From Carposina sasakii (Eukaryota; Arthropoda; Insecta; Lepidoptera; Carposinidae): a DNA stretch of 64,000 nucleotides. Position numbers and translations under genes: made by a program. Where the stretch lies: positions 248,001-312,000 of the forward strand of contig CP053152.1 of the NCBI GenBank assembly GCA_014607495.2. Reading direction: 5' to 3'. Of this stretch, positions 20,213 through 29,889 are shown one piece after another; position 1 is the stretch's first letter, and every line of letters begins with the position of its first letter. Below the pieces are notes generated by a model. It was not told the DNA's origin and did not search any database. It saw only the letters and a program-made list of their open reading frames with translations.

Positions 20213-22021
20213 TCTGCAAGTATGTAAAAACCAAATTGGCGGACATTTTAATAGCTGACGATAGACTCCGTTTCATAGTAGAATAACTCCTGAGCCTGTT
20301 TCGGAACACATATTATGTAGATAGTAACTAACGCCATCATCGAAGGGAATTCGAAGAAATTCACTTTAACTTTACGAATAGCATAGACAGAAGGTATCTC
20401 GGATTGTAGTAGGTAGAGGTAAAAATATCTGTTGATTGACAAATAAATATTATGTTGAGTTTAGAGATATGTCAAGTAATGCTAGAATCGAGGTATATAT
20501 TATAGTTTGTAGTGTGCATAATGTAATGTACCTATAACCTTGCTTGGTGGCAGATAGTATTATATAATATTTAGTACATTATCTGCCAATATAGTACTCA
20601 TGTTTTTTTATTATTGTTCCAGATATCGTCATCATGAGACTCCCCAGATCATCAATTAATAGGTACGTTTTTTAAGTTTGATTATTTATTCATTAATGAC
20701 ATTTGACAGCAAAATTAACTATATACCCATGTACCGTCTCTTTATAACACAAGAAATAAACAGCTGTACTCATCGCCGGCTAACTGATTATGTTGGCAAG
20801 TGTACATACGCGTAAATCAACGTAACTTATAGATCTTGTCCAAGATGAACTGAAAAGTGTAACAGTAATATAGTCATTTAAGCCATAAAGGAGCTGCAGC
20901 TCTCCTATTTCGTCTTTAGGCGACCTTAACAACACGTGCCCCATCGCTCATGCCTGTAATATACTTGGGGTGGTCGTTGCTTTGCATCAAGCGGTTTCGT
21001 GGAACTAAATATATTTAGTCAAGTTGTTAAGCTTTCCGATGAGCTGTGTTCCTTATTTTGCTTATAAAACTGGTGATCGCCCAAGACTAGGCCGCCCAGT
21101 GGTCCTACAGTCTCTAGCTTCAGCGGTACCCTCCGCTGACCCTCGAATCTGACGACTCATGACTGTGATCACAGGCAACCAGAGGCGCGATGAGAAATCA
21201 GAAGAAAAAAGTAACAAAAAGTAAAGTAAAAGTGGAAGTTTGTAATTGTTATAATATATTGTTTTTATCTTTATTAATATGTATATAGTTGTAAGCTGTT
21301 AAAAACGAAATAAAGTTCTAAAATAAGTAAAAATAAAAAAATAAAAGTAATAAGATGGTTACTACGTTTTACTTTTAACTACTTCATTGCTTTTCAAAAA
21401 TGGTTTCAGGTACACTATGTCCCTCTAAACTTCTTTAGTTGCATATGGAAATTCATAAATACATACATACGAGTATATATAAACACGGCTGGTGTTAAAG
21501 TAGGGTAGCTATAGCTGCAAGATCACAAAGGACATAGAAAACATATATAAATATTACCCATTTTTTAACTAGGTGATATATATGAATACAGCGTTAGATC
21601 AAGCCCAACTAGGTAGGTACAGGATATAATTCAGTCTAAAGACCGATTTATAATCTAATAGTTTGATCAAAGTGAGCTTGGAGTCGAAAACGCCCCCCAG
21701 CATTCATCCAATAAAGGTCACCAATGTTTGATAAATAGGTACGCAAATTGACACAAACGTATTGTAGGACGTTTCATTAGCTGTTCAAATTAGGACGCTA
21801 TCAGAAACTCCATTCGACCGCCATTTTGAAACCGCAGATTGCGTTTGGCATTTATTAATTGAGGTTAGAGTTGTGTGTATTATAAACGCTATTATTATTG
21901 TCTTAAGGGCAATAAAATAGATTAAAAGCGCATACTTGTCCCAATCTTGAGCAGTTTGGTGACTCTGCTCAATAATCAGCAAATAGAGTAGTTTTCATAC
22001 ACTACCTTATAATTATACTAT
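20213..22021. other. Mostly unrecognised sequence
   Basis: 1.8 kb without a gene. TCCGCTGACCCTCGAATCTG at 21132 is a decayed piece of the 13739 hairpin family. Open frames are under 75 codons and AT-rich. Confidence 0.3.
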
Positions 22022-22142
22022 ACTAGCGGCCGCCTACGACTTCGTCTGCGTGAGGGGGTATGTATAAAAAAAGCCACATCAAAATCCGTTGAGTAAGTAC
22101 ATAGGGACAGACAGACAACGGGAAGCGACTTTGTTATTAAAA
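22022..22142 (-). mobile_element. HEL-A-type short repeat
   Basis: + strand ACTAGCGGCCGCCTACGACT start, then ATCAAAATCCGTTGAGTAAG and GGGAAGCGACTTTGTT. The - strand ends GGCGGCCGCTAG|T. Related to 36560, 57590 and 58510. Confidence 0.55.
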
Positions 22143-22269
22143 TAATCATGAAGTGACATTATAATGTGTACCTACCTACATTTGTTAAGGGTCCGAAGGT
22201 TCGAAACCTTTACCTGTCATTTTATTTGTTTTGTGTGTGTGTTTTGTGCCATATTTTAAAATAAATAAG

Positions 22270-22395
22270 ACTTTACATGCTTCACCAACCCGCCTGCCCA
22301 GCGTGGTAACTATGGGCAAATACCCTGGTCCTGTGGCGTGCCCTGGGGGAGGCTTACGTCCAGCAGTGGACTGCAATAGGCTGATGATGATGATG
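22270..22395 (+). mobile_element. RTE-a LINE 3' end
   Basis: GCCCAGCGTGGTAACTATGG, GTGGCGTGCCCTGGGGGAGG, CTTACGTCCAGCAGTGGACT and a (TGA)n tail. It directly abuts tail X. Confidence 0.75.
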
Positions 22396-22396
22396 C

Positions 22397-22705
22397 TTTG
22401 ATTAATTTTTTGATTAATTTTTTGCCTGATTTTATTTATTTTTTGCATTAACTTATTTAACTTTAGTTTTATTTGATTGAGCTTAATTTGATTTATTTGA
22501 TGTAGTATTTTAATTTAATTATAATTTGATTTATTAAGCATGTTTTCTTTGTTTGTATTGAAATGATTTATTGTATTATTGAATTAATTTAGGAATGTTG
22601 TGCTAGCCTGTAAGTGACATATATATCAGAATATTTGCTCAAATAATGTTTTTAATAATGTGTGATATTTATGTTGTTGCCAAGCCTTATAAATAAATAA
22701 ATGCT
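22397..22705 (+). mobile_element. LINE-type 3' tail X
   Basis: TTTTTTGCCTGATTTTATTT start and GTTGTTGCCAAGCCTTATAA ATAAATAAAT end. The inverse copy is 18290-18610, about 4 kb upstream. Confidence 0.6.
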
Positions 22706-22749
22706 TCACAATACATCAGAGCATCACAGCTATGAGTTTGAAGAAATAT

Positions 22750-22915
22750 CCGGTGCTGATGCGGGGCTTTACTGAAATACATTAGCTGCATCTCTTTCCA
22801 TTCATCTCGTAAGAGTCAACCAAGGAACTCGGGCATTCTCTCAGCCGATAATTTGCTAAATGCGCGGGGGGATCTCTTTCATGATCCTGCTGCTCTGGCT
22901 ATCCATTTGGGAATA
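22750..22915 (-). repeat. REP-S dispersed repeat, reverse copy
   Basis: + strand GGTGCTGATGCGGGGCTTTA, CATTAGCTGCATCTCTTTCC, ACTCGGGCATTCTCTCAGCC, ATCTCTTTCATGATCCTGCT. One of the better preserved copies. Confidence 0.55.
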
Positions 22916-22929
22916 CAGGCGTGTCTATA

Positions 22930-23069
22930 CAGGGTGTAACAAAAAGGGTATGTTAAGCGAAAAGCTACGTAAATAGCCCACTGTAGAGAACCTATCCACA
23001 AAAATTGAGACTCGAAATCACATGTTTACTTTTCAAGATTTTGAGTAAAAATCGAAATATTACACCCTG
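22930..23069. mobile_element. PAL-1 deletion derivative
   Basis: Complete left arm (CAGGGTGTAACAAAAAGGGT to TTTACTTTTCAAGATTTTG) but only ATTACACCCTG of the right arm. The right arm is nearly all deleted. Confidence 0.65.
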
Positions 23070-24440
23070 AGATATACTTATAATTCAATCTTTTTTCATT
23101 TCGAACGCTTACACGATAACCCAATGAGATGGTATAAGCTTGGATTAGCGTTGCAAAACCCATAGTATAAAATGAAGTGCGAAGGGCGCCCAAAATATAG
23201 GTATCAATAGCTATGTCAATAATGGAAAGAAGACATTCCAGGGATTCTATAGGTGTATAATTTAGGTGTCAAAAAATCGAGTATCAGACGGACGGAAGAA
23301 AAACGAGCTTTTTGGAGGCTTGCATTGCGTGCGCTGCTGAAATAACTCAAAATACAGAATAACAATGTATGGGGGAAATATTATTCATTATGTTTTTAAA
23401 CACATTAGGGTCGAACTGTACTGCCCACACAGCGACTAACGTATACCAATGAGATGGTATAAGCTGATGGATTAGCGTATTGTTTTCCAAAATCTTCAGA
23501 AATATAACGCTGCTAAGAGGATGCGGAGTACATTGTATTTTGATATGTATGAGTATTAACTCTGTGATATATTAAAACCTTGTATGTGATGACAGTGAAT
23601 TTCACACTAGTTTCAAATGTTCAAACAGAGCTAAGCCTATTCTAACTGGATCTCGTTTTGTAATAAATTATTCCGCTGCATCAAATACATAGATAATCAA
23701 TTAATCCTCAGCGAGTATTCACGTGATATCCACTTAATATTCACCAAGTAATCACATATTATTCAGGTAGTATCACATAGTATCGGATGTCGATGAGGAT
23801 CATGAAGCTGTTATAACGTGGAACTGTGCTATAATTAAAGCTGGCACATTATGGTACAATTGAGTCAAGATGGTAATTACCAACTATGGCTTGGTTGCAA
23901 AAGCCGAGTGCGATGATTATCAAAGCTCACGCAAGTCATACGGAATTTTTCAACAATTCTTGCGGAAGAAGACAAACACCGTTTTTACCACCACTTTTAG
24001 CCATATTGAGAAAAATCATGAATACCGCAAAACCTCCTCGTGTACTTGTACCATGATATAAGCTTATTATAAATTCTACGGTCATGGCGGACGTAATACA
24101 TATTAATTATAAATAGTTCTTATATTGCTGCGTTTATCAGGTTATAGTCGTAATAAATAAAAATTTATTACATTTTATTATCAAATCTGACAATTTATTG
24201 TAGTACTTACATATTATTAGGTATCGTTAAATGAAAATGGCCGAACAGAGTCATATGTTATCTATTAATTATTAATTAAGATCCTTAACTTCATATGAAT
24301 GCAATAAATTATTGAGTATTGAAAAATTCTCTGTTACGTAATAATAAAATTAAGTAGATTGTAGTTGTTTTTATAAATATTGTTGAATTTTATTATTTTG
24401 AACATTTTTATTACATGTGTAGAAAATAATTGTGTAATAT
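23070..24440. other. No gene; short direct repeat pair
   Basis: CCAATGAGATGGTATAAGCT occurs at 23121 and again at 23446, each followed by (GA)TGGATTAGCG; the sequence between is not otherwise duplicated. The rest is AT-rich, with only very short frames. Confidence 0.35.
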
Positions 24441-25232
24441 ATAATGTATAAGGACACAATAATTACGCTGTACAACTCCCTAGTCAGATCACACGTGGAC
24501 TACGCTTCTTGCATATGGAACCCGTTTTATAATGTGTACTGTGACGGGGTAGAGATGGTGCAGAAGAAGTTTCTAAGAATGCTGAACTACAGAATGCATT
24601 CACCCCGTTGTTCATACAGCGATCTGCTACACAGATATAATATCCTATCACTGAAAGACAGACGTGCTGTGATGGACGCTGTCGTACTCCGAAATATTTG
24701 TGTGGGCGAGTTCAACTGCCCACAATTACTTTCGGAGTTATACTTTCGTACTCCTGCGAAGGCCACGCGCTGCAGGAAGCTTTTCTCGACGTCTAGAACT
24801 AGGACTAACACTGGGCAACGAGCACCATTACATAGAATGTGTAATGATTATAATCAAATGTTTAACGATGTTGATATGTTTGCATGTTCTCGCTACTGTT
24901 TTAAAAAAGCTATTAGCCAAATTATGAGCGCTCAATAGATATAAGGCGTTATAAAGTGTGTATAGTGGTATGTTTGCACACTATCTGTATGTTTTAGCCT
25001 GAGTATCTTATGTATGTATGTTTATTTTTATTTTTTTTATTTTGTTGTATTTATGCATATGTATATTTTGTGAAATGTAATAGTTTTAGCTTTAATTATA
25101 ATAGTGTGTGTTCTCAGTGAAACGTGTTCAAGGACACTGATGTAATTAGTATTCTTTTTATACAATTATGTTTTACATATACATCTGTGTCTGCTTGTTT
25201 CCAAATAAATAAATAAAAAAATAAAAAATATA
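24441..25232 (+). pseudogene. 5'-truncated LINE, C-terminal end of a jockey-like reverse transcriptase
   Basis: The frame 24444-24938 (164 codons) resembles the segment after the RT domain of insect jockey-type LINEs: LYNSLVRSHVDYASCIWNP near its start, then a basic, Leu-rich region (KKFLRMLNYRMHSPRCSYSD) and RNICVGEFNCPQLLSELYF. The catalytic part is absent, so it is non-functional. After the stop comes a 290-bp 3'UTR ending CCAAATAAATAAATAAAAAA, a typical LINE tail. The 5' edge near 24441 is uncertain. The reading frame is still intact, so the insertion may not be old. Confidence 0.7.
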
Positions 25233-25374
25233 TAATAATTTACGAAGCTCTTAATTGTACCTACTGTACTGTACTTATGATACCCCAATTACCTGCCGAA
25301 TCAGTCTTGCAAGCGATGCGGAAGCACAGTGGACACAAGACATTGGTGGATACTAATGTTCAACTGTGTACACT
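25233..25374. other. No recognised feature
   Basis: Spacer. Confidence 0.3.
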
Positions 25375-25511
25375 TACAGCCAATTTCAATAACCGATCTT
25401 TAAAGATTTTTTCCATATACCAGATTGAATCCTATTGTGTTCATACAAAGATTTAAATTTGGAATAAAAAACCAAGATACTTTTTGATCCCTAGTATTGA
25501 AATTGGCTGCC
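25375..25511. mobile_element. MITE with ACAGCCAATTTCAATA ends
   Basis: ACAGCCAATTTCAATA and TATTGAAATTGGCTG are inverted ends. 137 bp, AT-rich interior with CATACAAAGATTTAAATTT. Second copy at 62955-63086. Confidence 0.65.
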
Positions 25512-25744
25512 AGTTTAAATCTGTCAGTACGTACTCGTAGTACAGTCATAGAGTACACAAGATATAGAGCGCGCTATACAATATGAATATAAGAATATGA
25601 TATGAGTAGGCAACCTTACGGCTGTGTCACTACCTATTAATCAATGTAAAACTAGAAAATTTTGTGTAAGTTGCTGGACAGAATATCTATAGAATGTATA
25701 TGCGACACTGACGCTCTATAGCTTATGCATACTCCATAATACAA

Positions 25745-26515
25745 TACATCATCATCTTCCTGCCCTGTTCCTATTTATTTGGGGTCGGCGCTTCCTGTAT
25801 CCTTCTTTCATTCATCCCTATTATCCGTTGTCTCATTGCTCACTCCCAGTACACGCGTATCCTCTCTCACACAGTCCATCGAACATTTCTTTGGTCTACC
25901 TCTTCCTTTATATCCATCCACACTTATGCACAACGCTCTCTGTAAAATATGCCTTTTATCCCGTCGCTTTACATGCCCGTACCAAGACAGATGGTTACTT
26001 CGTAACTTGTCTGTGATTTGCCCAACTTTCAAACTTCCTCTTATATATTCTTTTCTTATTTTATCTATTCTTGTAACTCCACACATCCATCTCAACATTC
26101 TCTACAAGACGACAGGTCGAATTACGGTCTTGTACACCTTACCTTTTAGCTTCAACGGTATCCGGGCATCGCACGTAACTCCCGTGACCTGTCGCCATTT
26201 CTTCCATCCTCAACTAATTCGGTGCTCTATATCTCGGTCTATTTCCCTAGCCCTTGCAAGACTGAGCCCAGGTACTTAATGTTCGAATAGACTGGCAATG
26301 CCACACCATCAAGGGATATTGACATAAAGCTGGAGAGACCGCCGAAATCACAAGAACATTTGTTCGGTTATTAGATCTGCTGATTTTCAGGTCAACACTC
26401 TCCAGCTTTTGCTGCCATTTCACCAGTCTGTTCTGTACCTCAGTCCCGTCCTCACCAACAAGGACAATGTCAATCAGCAAAAAGCATGCACCAAGGTGCC
26501 TTTTCCTGGCCGTGC
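25745..26515 (-). pseudogene. RTE-b LINE remnant: RT C-terminal half, frameshifted
   Basis: Read on the - strand: ...APWCMLFAD is followed by an apparent 1-nt insertion, after which DIVLVGEDGTEVQNRLVKW continues in another frame; the break is next to the catalytic FADD motif. Further on come LRWMCGVTRIDKIRKEYIRG, LSWYGHVKRRDKRHILQRAL and DGYKGRGRPKK, the C-terminal end typical of RTE-like elements in Lepidoptera (my recollection of the family). The 3' end is GCGCCGACCCCAAATAAATA...GGGCAGGAAGATGATGATG. Several frames carry the parts, so the copy is dead. The + strand frame 25779-26279 is its antisense shadow. Confidence 0.75.
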
Positions 26516-26644
26516 GATGTACTTCATAATATAATACATATCTATAATTATTGTGTATTCAATACAATTTAGCCACCACGTCACATTCACAGACGTATTA
26601 TGTTACTAATTGCAATCCTATCGAGAATAGAGAGCGTTCAATGT
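26516..26644. other. No recognised feature
   Basis: Spacer. Confidence 0.3.
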
Positions 26645-28000
26645 AAATAATAATAATAATAAAATTTATTTAATATCAAACATTTGGTATACATACATTA
26701 AAAATCTTAAAATTTAAATAGGTAGTATATAAAATTTACCTAAACTAGGCTGAGCCTGTGCTTTAGGTTTGCGAAAACTCATGATTATGTAAAAGTAAAT
26801 TACATAGGATGCATAACAGATTCGGTTACATTTTGATCTATATAACTATTTCTTTACATAAGCGAAATGAAACTAAATAAACACATGTAAAAAAGAGTGT
26901 TACATTTTGATATACTATATAACTTTTTTTTTTACATAAAAATAATTTAAAACTATATATTTACTATTTATCTACCGTAAGCAAGTTCTCGGTTTCGTCA
27001 TAGGACAGCTCCTGCAGACATTTGTAAACTTGTTTCTTACAATCAAAGTAATTGAGGTTATATATGTAATAAACTTTATTTATTCTATTGTATAACTGGG
27101 AAGGGTCCCATATAGGTTTCCAAAAAATCTATTTGTAAAAGTCCAAACGGTGTTGAGGAAACAGTACAAACAATATCTTTTCGTCTTTTGTTAGTCACGT
27201 CATGATCATAAGCAAGCACTTTGTGCTGTTTTAGAACAGTGTGCATTATCACGAAAAGCTGGCGGACGGTTAGCACCTTGCAAGAATCTGTTATAAAGTA
27301 TGGAAGTTGGAAATAGGAAGGGACGAAACGTAGCCACCTTAAGTATTGCGCGTTGAGCTCGCTCGAGAGATAGTATGATGGTTTTATGTGTTCCACCCCA
27401 TGAGCTGATACAGTACTGAATTATGGATTGACCAAGGACCTGATAAACTTGTTTAATTAATTTTGAATCAGCAATAAGCCGTAGTTTTTTGAATACATAT
27501 AGTAACTTCCGTACTCTACTAACTACTTCTTGTATATGTGCTCGGAAAGAGAGGGTTTCATCGAGTGTAACCCCAAGATACTTGATACTTGTAGTTTTTT
27601 GGATATGTGGACAATTACAGGAGAGACCAGAAAGACATAAATGGGCATAGATATGAGGATATAAAACAATATGATGGGTTTGGCGCATGGTAAAATGGAT
27701 GTACTTAGTTTTATCAGCGTTTAGTGTTAGTAAATTATATTGAAGCCAGTTATTTACAGTATTAAACCCTTGTTGTGCATAATTAAAAAGCTCCGTATTG
27801 GTGTTAGCTGAGAAAATTAAAGCAGTATCATCAGCATAGGAAATTATCTTGCCTTGTTCCAGATTTAGGTTACACAAGTCGTTAATGTAAATTAAAAACA
27901 GGGTAGGACCCAGGATACTTCCCTGAGGGACTCAATGTCAAGCACTGCAGACAAAAGGTGGCTGTAGACAGACCGGCGAATGATTTACACAGAATGTAAC
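26645..28000 (-). pseudogene. 5'-truncated jockey-like LINE with RT catalytic motif, frameshifted
   Basis: On the - strand the order is a short degraded segment (to about 28000), a VPQGSILGPTLFLIYINDL block (RT), YADDTALIF (catalytic YADD, near 27830), LLTLNADKTKYIHF, TSIKYLGVTLDETLSFRAHI, then the C-terminal region ending near 27085. Frameshifts lie just upstream of VPQG (about 27935, with an extra run around TTGACATTG) and near 27300, so it cannot make a full protein. The 3'UTR runs to a (ATT)n tail at 26645-26670. The element is truncated at 28000, where PAL-1 sequence begins. Confidence 0.8.
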
Positions 28001-28095
28001 AGACGGTGTATGTTAAGCGAAATGAAATAAATATAGAGAACCATTATAGAGAACCTGTCGACAACATTTGAGATTCGAAATCATATTTATGCTAA
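28000..28095. mobile_element. PAL-1 fragment, one arm
   Basis: GGTGTATGTTAAGCGAAATG, TAGAGAACC, TTTGAGATTCGAAATCATAT correspond to the left arm, with substitutions and deletions. No right arm. Confidence 0.5.
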
Positions 28096-28169
28096 TTAAA
28101 TACATTTCAAACCGATTCGTGATTTCCTGTTGATACGAGTATCTATGTTTAACGTATTTACAGAAACGG

Positions 28170-28328
28170 CTTTATTTATTTTAAGTTATGAGTAATTTTA
28201 TTTATATTATTAATTTTGTATTGTTGTTATAAGTTAATTTAAGATGTTTATGGTTTTCACGTTATCGCATTGGCTTGATCAGCTGTAATGATAATGTTTT
28301 ATATGGGGGAATAAATAAATAAATAAAA
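28170..28328 (+). mobile_element. LINE-type 3' tail ending in (AAAT)n
   Basis: AT-rich sequence with TTTTCACGTTATCGCATTGG and CAGCTGTAATGATAATGTTT followed by GGGGGAATAAATAAATAAAT. Reads as a 3'UTR plus tail. No coding part. Confidence 0.4.
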
Positions 28329-28566
28329 TATTTCCGTCACAATTTTTATTAAAATTAATTAAAATGTTAGCTTAGTTAGTTACATACAGTACATCGATAA
28401 AGATCAATATTAAACAAAGTTATAGGGCAATAAAAATTAAGTCAACCCCAATGTATTAATTTGAAGATGAATTCTAATATGTACTGTTTGTTTATAATGG
28501 AAATTTTATTGATATAACAGTCGTGAGTAAATTATTGTTTAACAGATTATTTTAATAATCATGTAT
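28329..28566. other. No recognised feature
   Basis: AT-rich. Confidence 0.3.
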
Positions 28567-28570
28567 TTAA

Positions 28571-28782
28571 GGCTCGAACACACCGGATGCGTATGCGTAA
28601 GCGTAGACGTACACGTACCTCTCAGTGTAATGTATGGAACTGTCACCGCTTGACGTCTATGCTTACGTCTACGCATACGCATCCGGTGTGTCCTGTCTCA
28701 TACAGTTCCATACTTTACAAGTCAGCGGTACGTGCACGTCTACGCTTACGTGCACGCACACGCATCCGGTCTGCTCGAGCCT
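28571..28782. mobile_element. TTAA-P palindromic MITE with TTAA on both sides
   Basis: TTAA at 28567-28570 and 28783-28786. Ends GGCTCGAACACACCGGATGC and GCATCCGGTCTGCTCGAGCC. The same three-fold motif structure as 12875-13093, but the left arm lacks the TGCACG block. Confidence 0.75.
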
Positions 28783-28788
28783 TTAATA

Positions 28789-28912
28789 TTGTCACTTAGC
28801 TATACCCGAGAAGGGTTGACTTCAGACAGGCGCCGGCTATAAAACAAACGCCAAATCCTTGGCAATACGAGTTTTGAAAAAACCATATTGCGCCGACCCC
28901 AAATAATGATGT
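28789..28912 (+). mobile_element. SINE-B 3' half with RTE-b tail
   Basis: TGTCACTTAGCTATACCCGA, GAAGGGTTGACTTCAGACAG, then CCATATTGCGCCGACCCCAA ATAATGATG. The tRNA-like head is missing; the TTAA-P element lies immediately upstream. Confidence 0.6.
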
Positions 28913-28929
28913 AAATACCAAAACAATTT

Positions 28930-29460
28930 GTTCTAGAGAAAGGTGTTTTTCGCTTGTCCACTAGTACTTCGCCTTAAGGCAGGAAAATGATAATTAATGC
29001 TATTGTATAATATTATAACTTACTAAATACGATTGACTCTATCAAACGGATCACATGTGCGCACACAATTAGACAACACCAATCGCGCATCTGGCATAGA
29101 TACGAGCACGTGATCGAGTGGGCCATCAATCTATATCGTTAGTCGATTCGTTAGCGGGACGTGTCCAACTCGTGATCGCTCAGAATACGGCTGTGCGTAA
29201 AACAATAGGCATACGAGAAACTTCCCAACAAAGTTCCAAGACAAAAACATACTTAGGCGCTCTGATTTTTATTTCATGATGCGGCGTACCGTCGGCCCTG
29301 AATAACTTAGGTTGTTACTTTTTCATGAATAGCATAATTTCTCCATTTCGGCATAATATACCTTGTTAGATGACAAATTGTGTGTTTTTGTGAAAGTTGC
29401 GGTATAATTAGTGACGGAGCGAGACGTGATTTATTTCTCAAGTTTGTCTTGTTGTTTCAG
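28930..29460 (+). promoter_or_regulatory. Repeat-poor sequence upstream of the receptor's 5' exon
   Basis: Unique-looking and more GC-balanced than the flanks. It contains an E-box CACGTG at 29107-29112 and CGATT/CGTTAG words. Its end (29440-29460) is a pyrimidine-rich tract closing in TTTCAG, a splice acceptor, so this is more likely the 3' part of an intron than the promoter. The true promoter may lie far upstream. Regulatory role inferred only. Confidence 0.3.
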
Positions 29461-29512
29461 GTCTGTACAGGAACACGCGATGTCGGACGTGAATCATTGA
29501 CTCTGACAATAT
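29461..29512 (+). other. Candidate 5'UTR exon of the allatostatin-C receptor gene
   Basis: Bounded by a strong acceptor (GTTGTTTCAG|G) and a strong donor (AT|GTGAGT). 52 nt, no long frame. It holds ATG-TCG-GAC-GTG-AAT-CAT-TGA (29480-29500). RNA evidence would be needed to show that it is joined to the coding exon. Confidence 0.55.
29480..29500 (+). promoter_or_regulatory. Six-codon upstream ORF in the leader exon
   Basis: ATG to TGA, encoding MSDVNH. It lies in the predicted untranslated exon, so it could lower initiation at the receptor ATG. Whether it is translated is unknown. Confidence 0.4.
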
Positions 29513-29849
29513 GTGAGTTATTTTGTCTACTATTTACTACACAAGTATACTAATAATAGCTTGTATCTTTCTAGTGTAGTAAGGAAATTGAAAATGCACT
29601 ACTTACCACCAAAGTTTCTCTACTGGGTTTGAAGATATAGGAACTCTGTTTATGGCGTACTTGTATAATATACTCAGTGTTTGGTTCAGTTACACTCTGG
29701 TTTCAAATATCTATTCCTCTTCATGATAGCAAATACAGATTTTAATCCACATGGCTTATATATGTCGATATTATCTACCGCTAATCAAAAAAATCGTGTA
29801 AAGTCTATAATTTTATTATACCTAATGAAATTTTCGTCTTTTATTCCAG
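29513..29849 (+). other. Predicted 5'UTR intron (337 nt)
   Basis: GTGAGT at 29513 to a TTTTATTCCAG acceptor ending at 29849. AT-rich relative to the coding exon. The frame 29681-29869 lies within it and is not a gene. Confidence 0.55.
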
Positions 29850-29889
29850 GTAAAAGGACCAAATCTTGAAGAGTATTAAGCACGTCACT
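29850..29889 (+). promoter_or_regulatory. Leader part of the coding exon, with in-frame TAA
   Basis: The exon begins GTAAAAGGACC. TAA at 29851-29853 is in frame with the receptor ATG 39 nt later, so the protein cannot start further upstream. After the predicted splice, exon 1 (...ACAATAT) plus GTAAAA makes ATG-TAA, a start-stop pair. Confidence 0.5.

Noticed and set aside
25779..26279. 166-codon + strand ORF
   Set aside because: Antisense of the RTE-b reverse-transcriptase remnant, which matches a known type of protein on the - strand.
29866..29889. Upstream TTG start for the receptor (8 extra residues)
   Set aside because: TTG is not a normal eukaryotic start. The ATG at 29890 has a strong context and starts the expected extracellular N-terminus.
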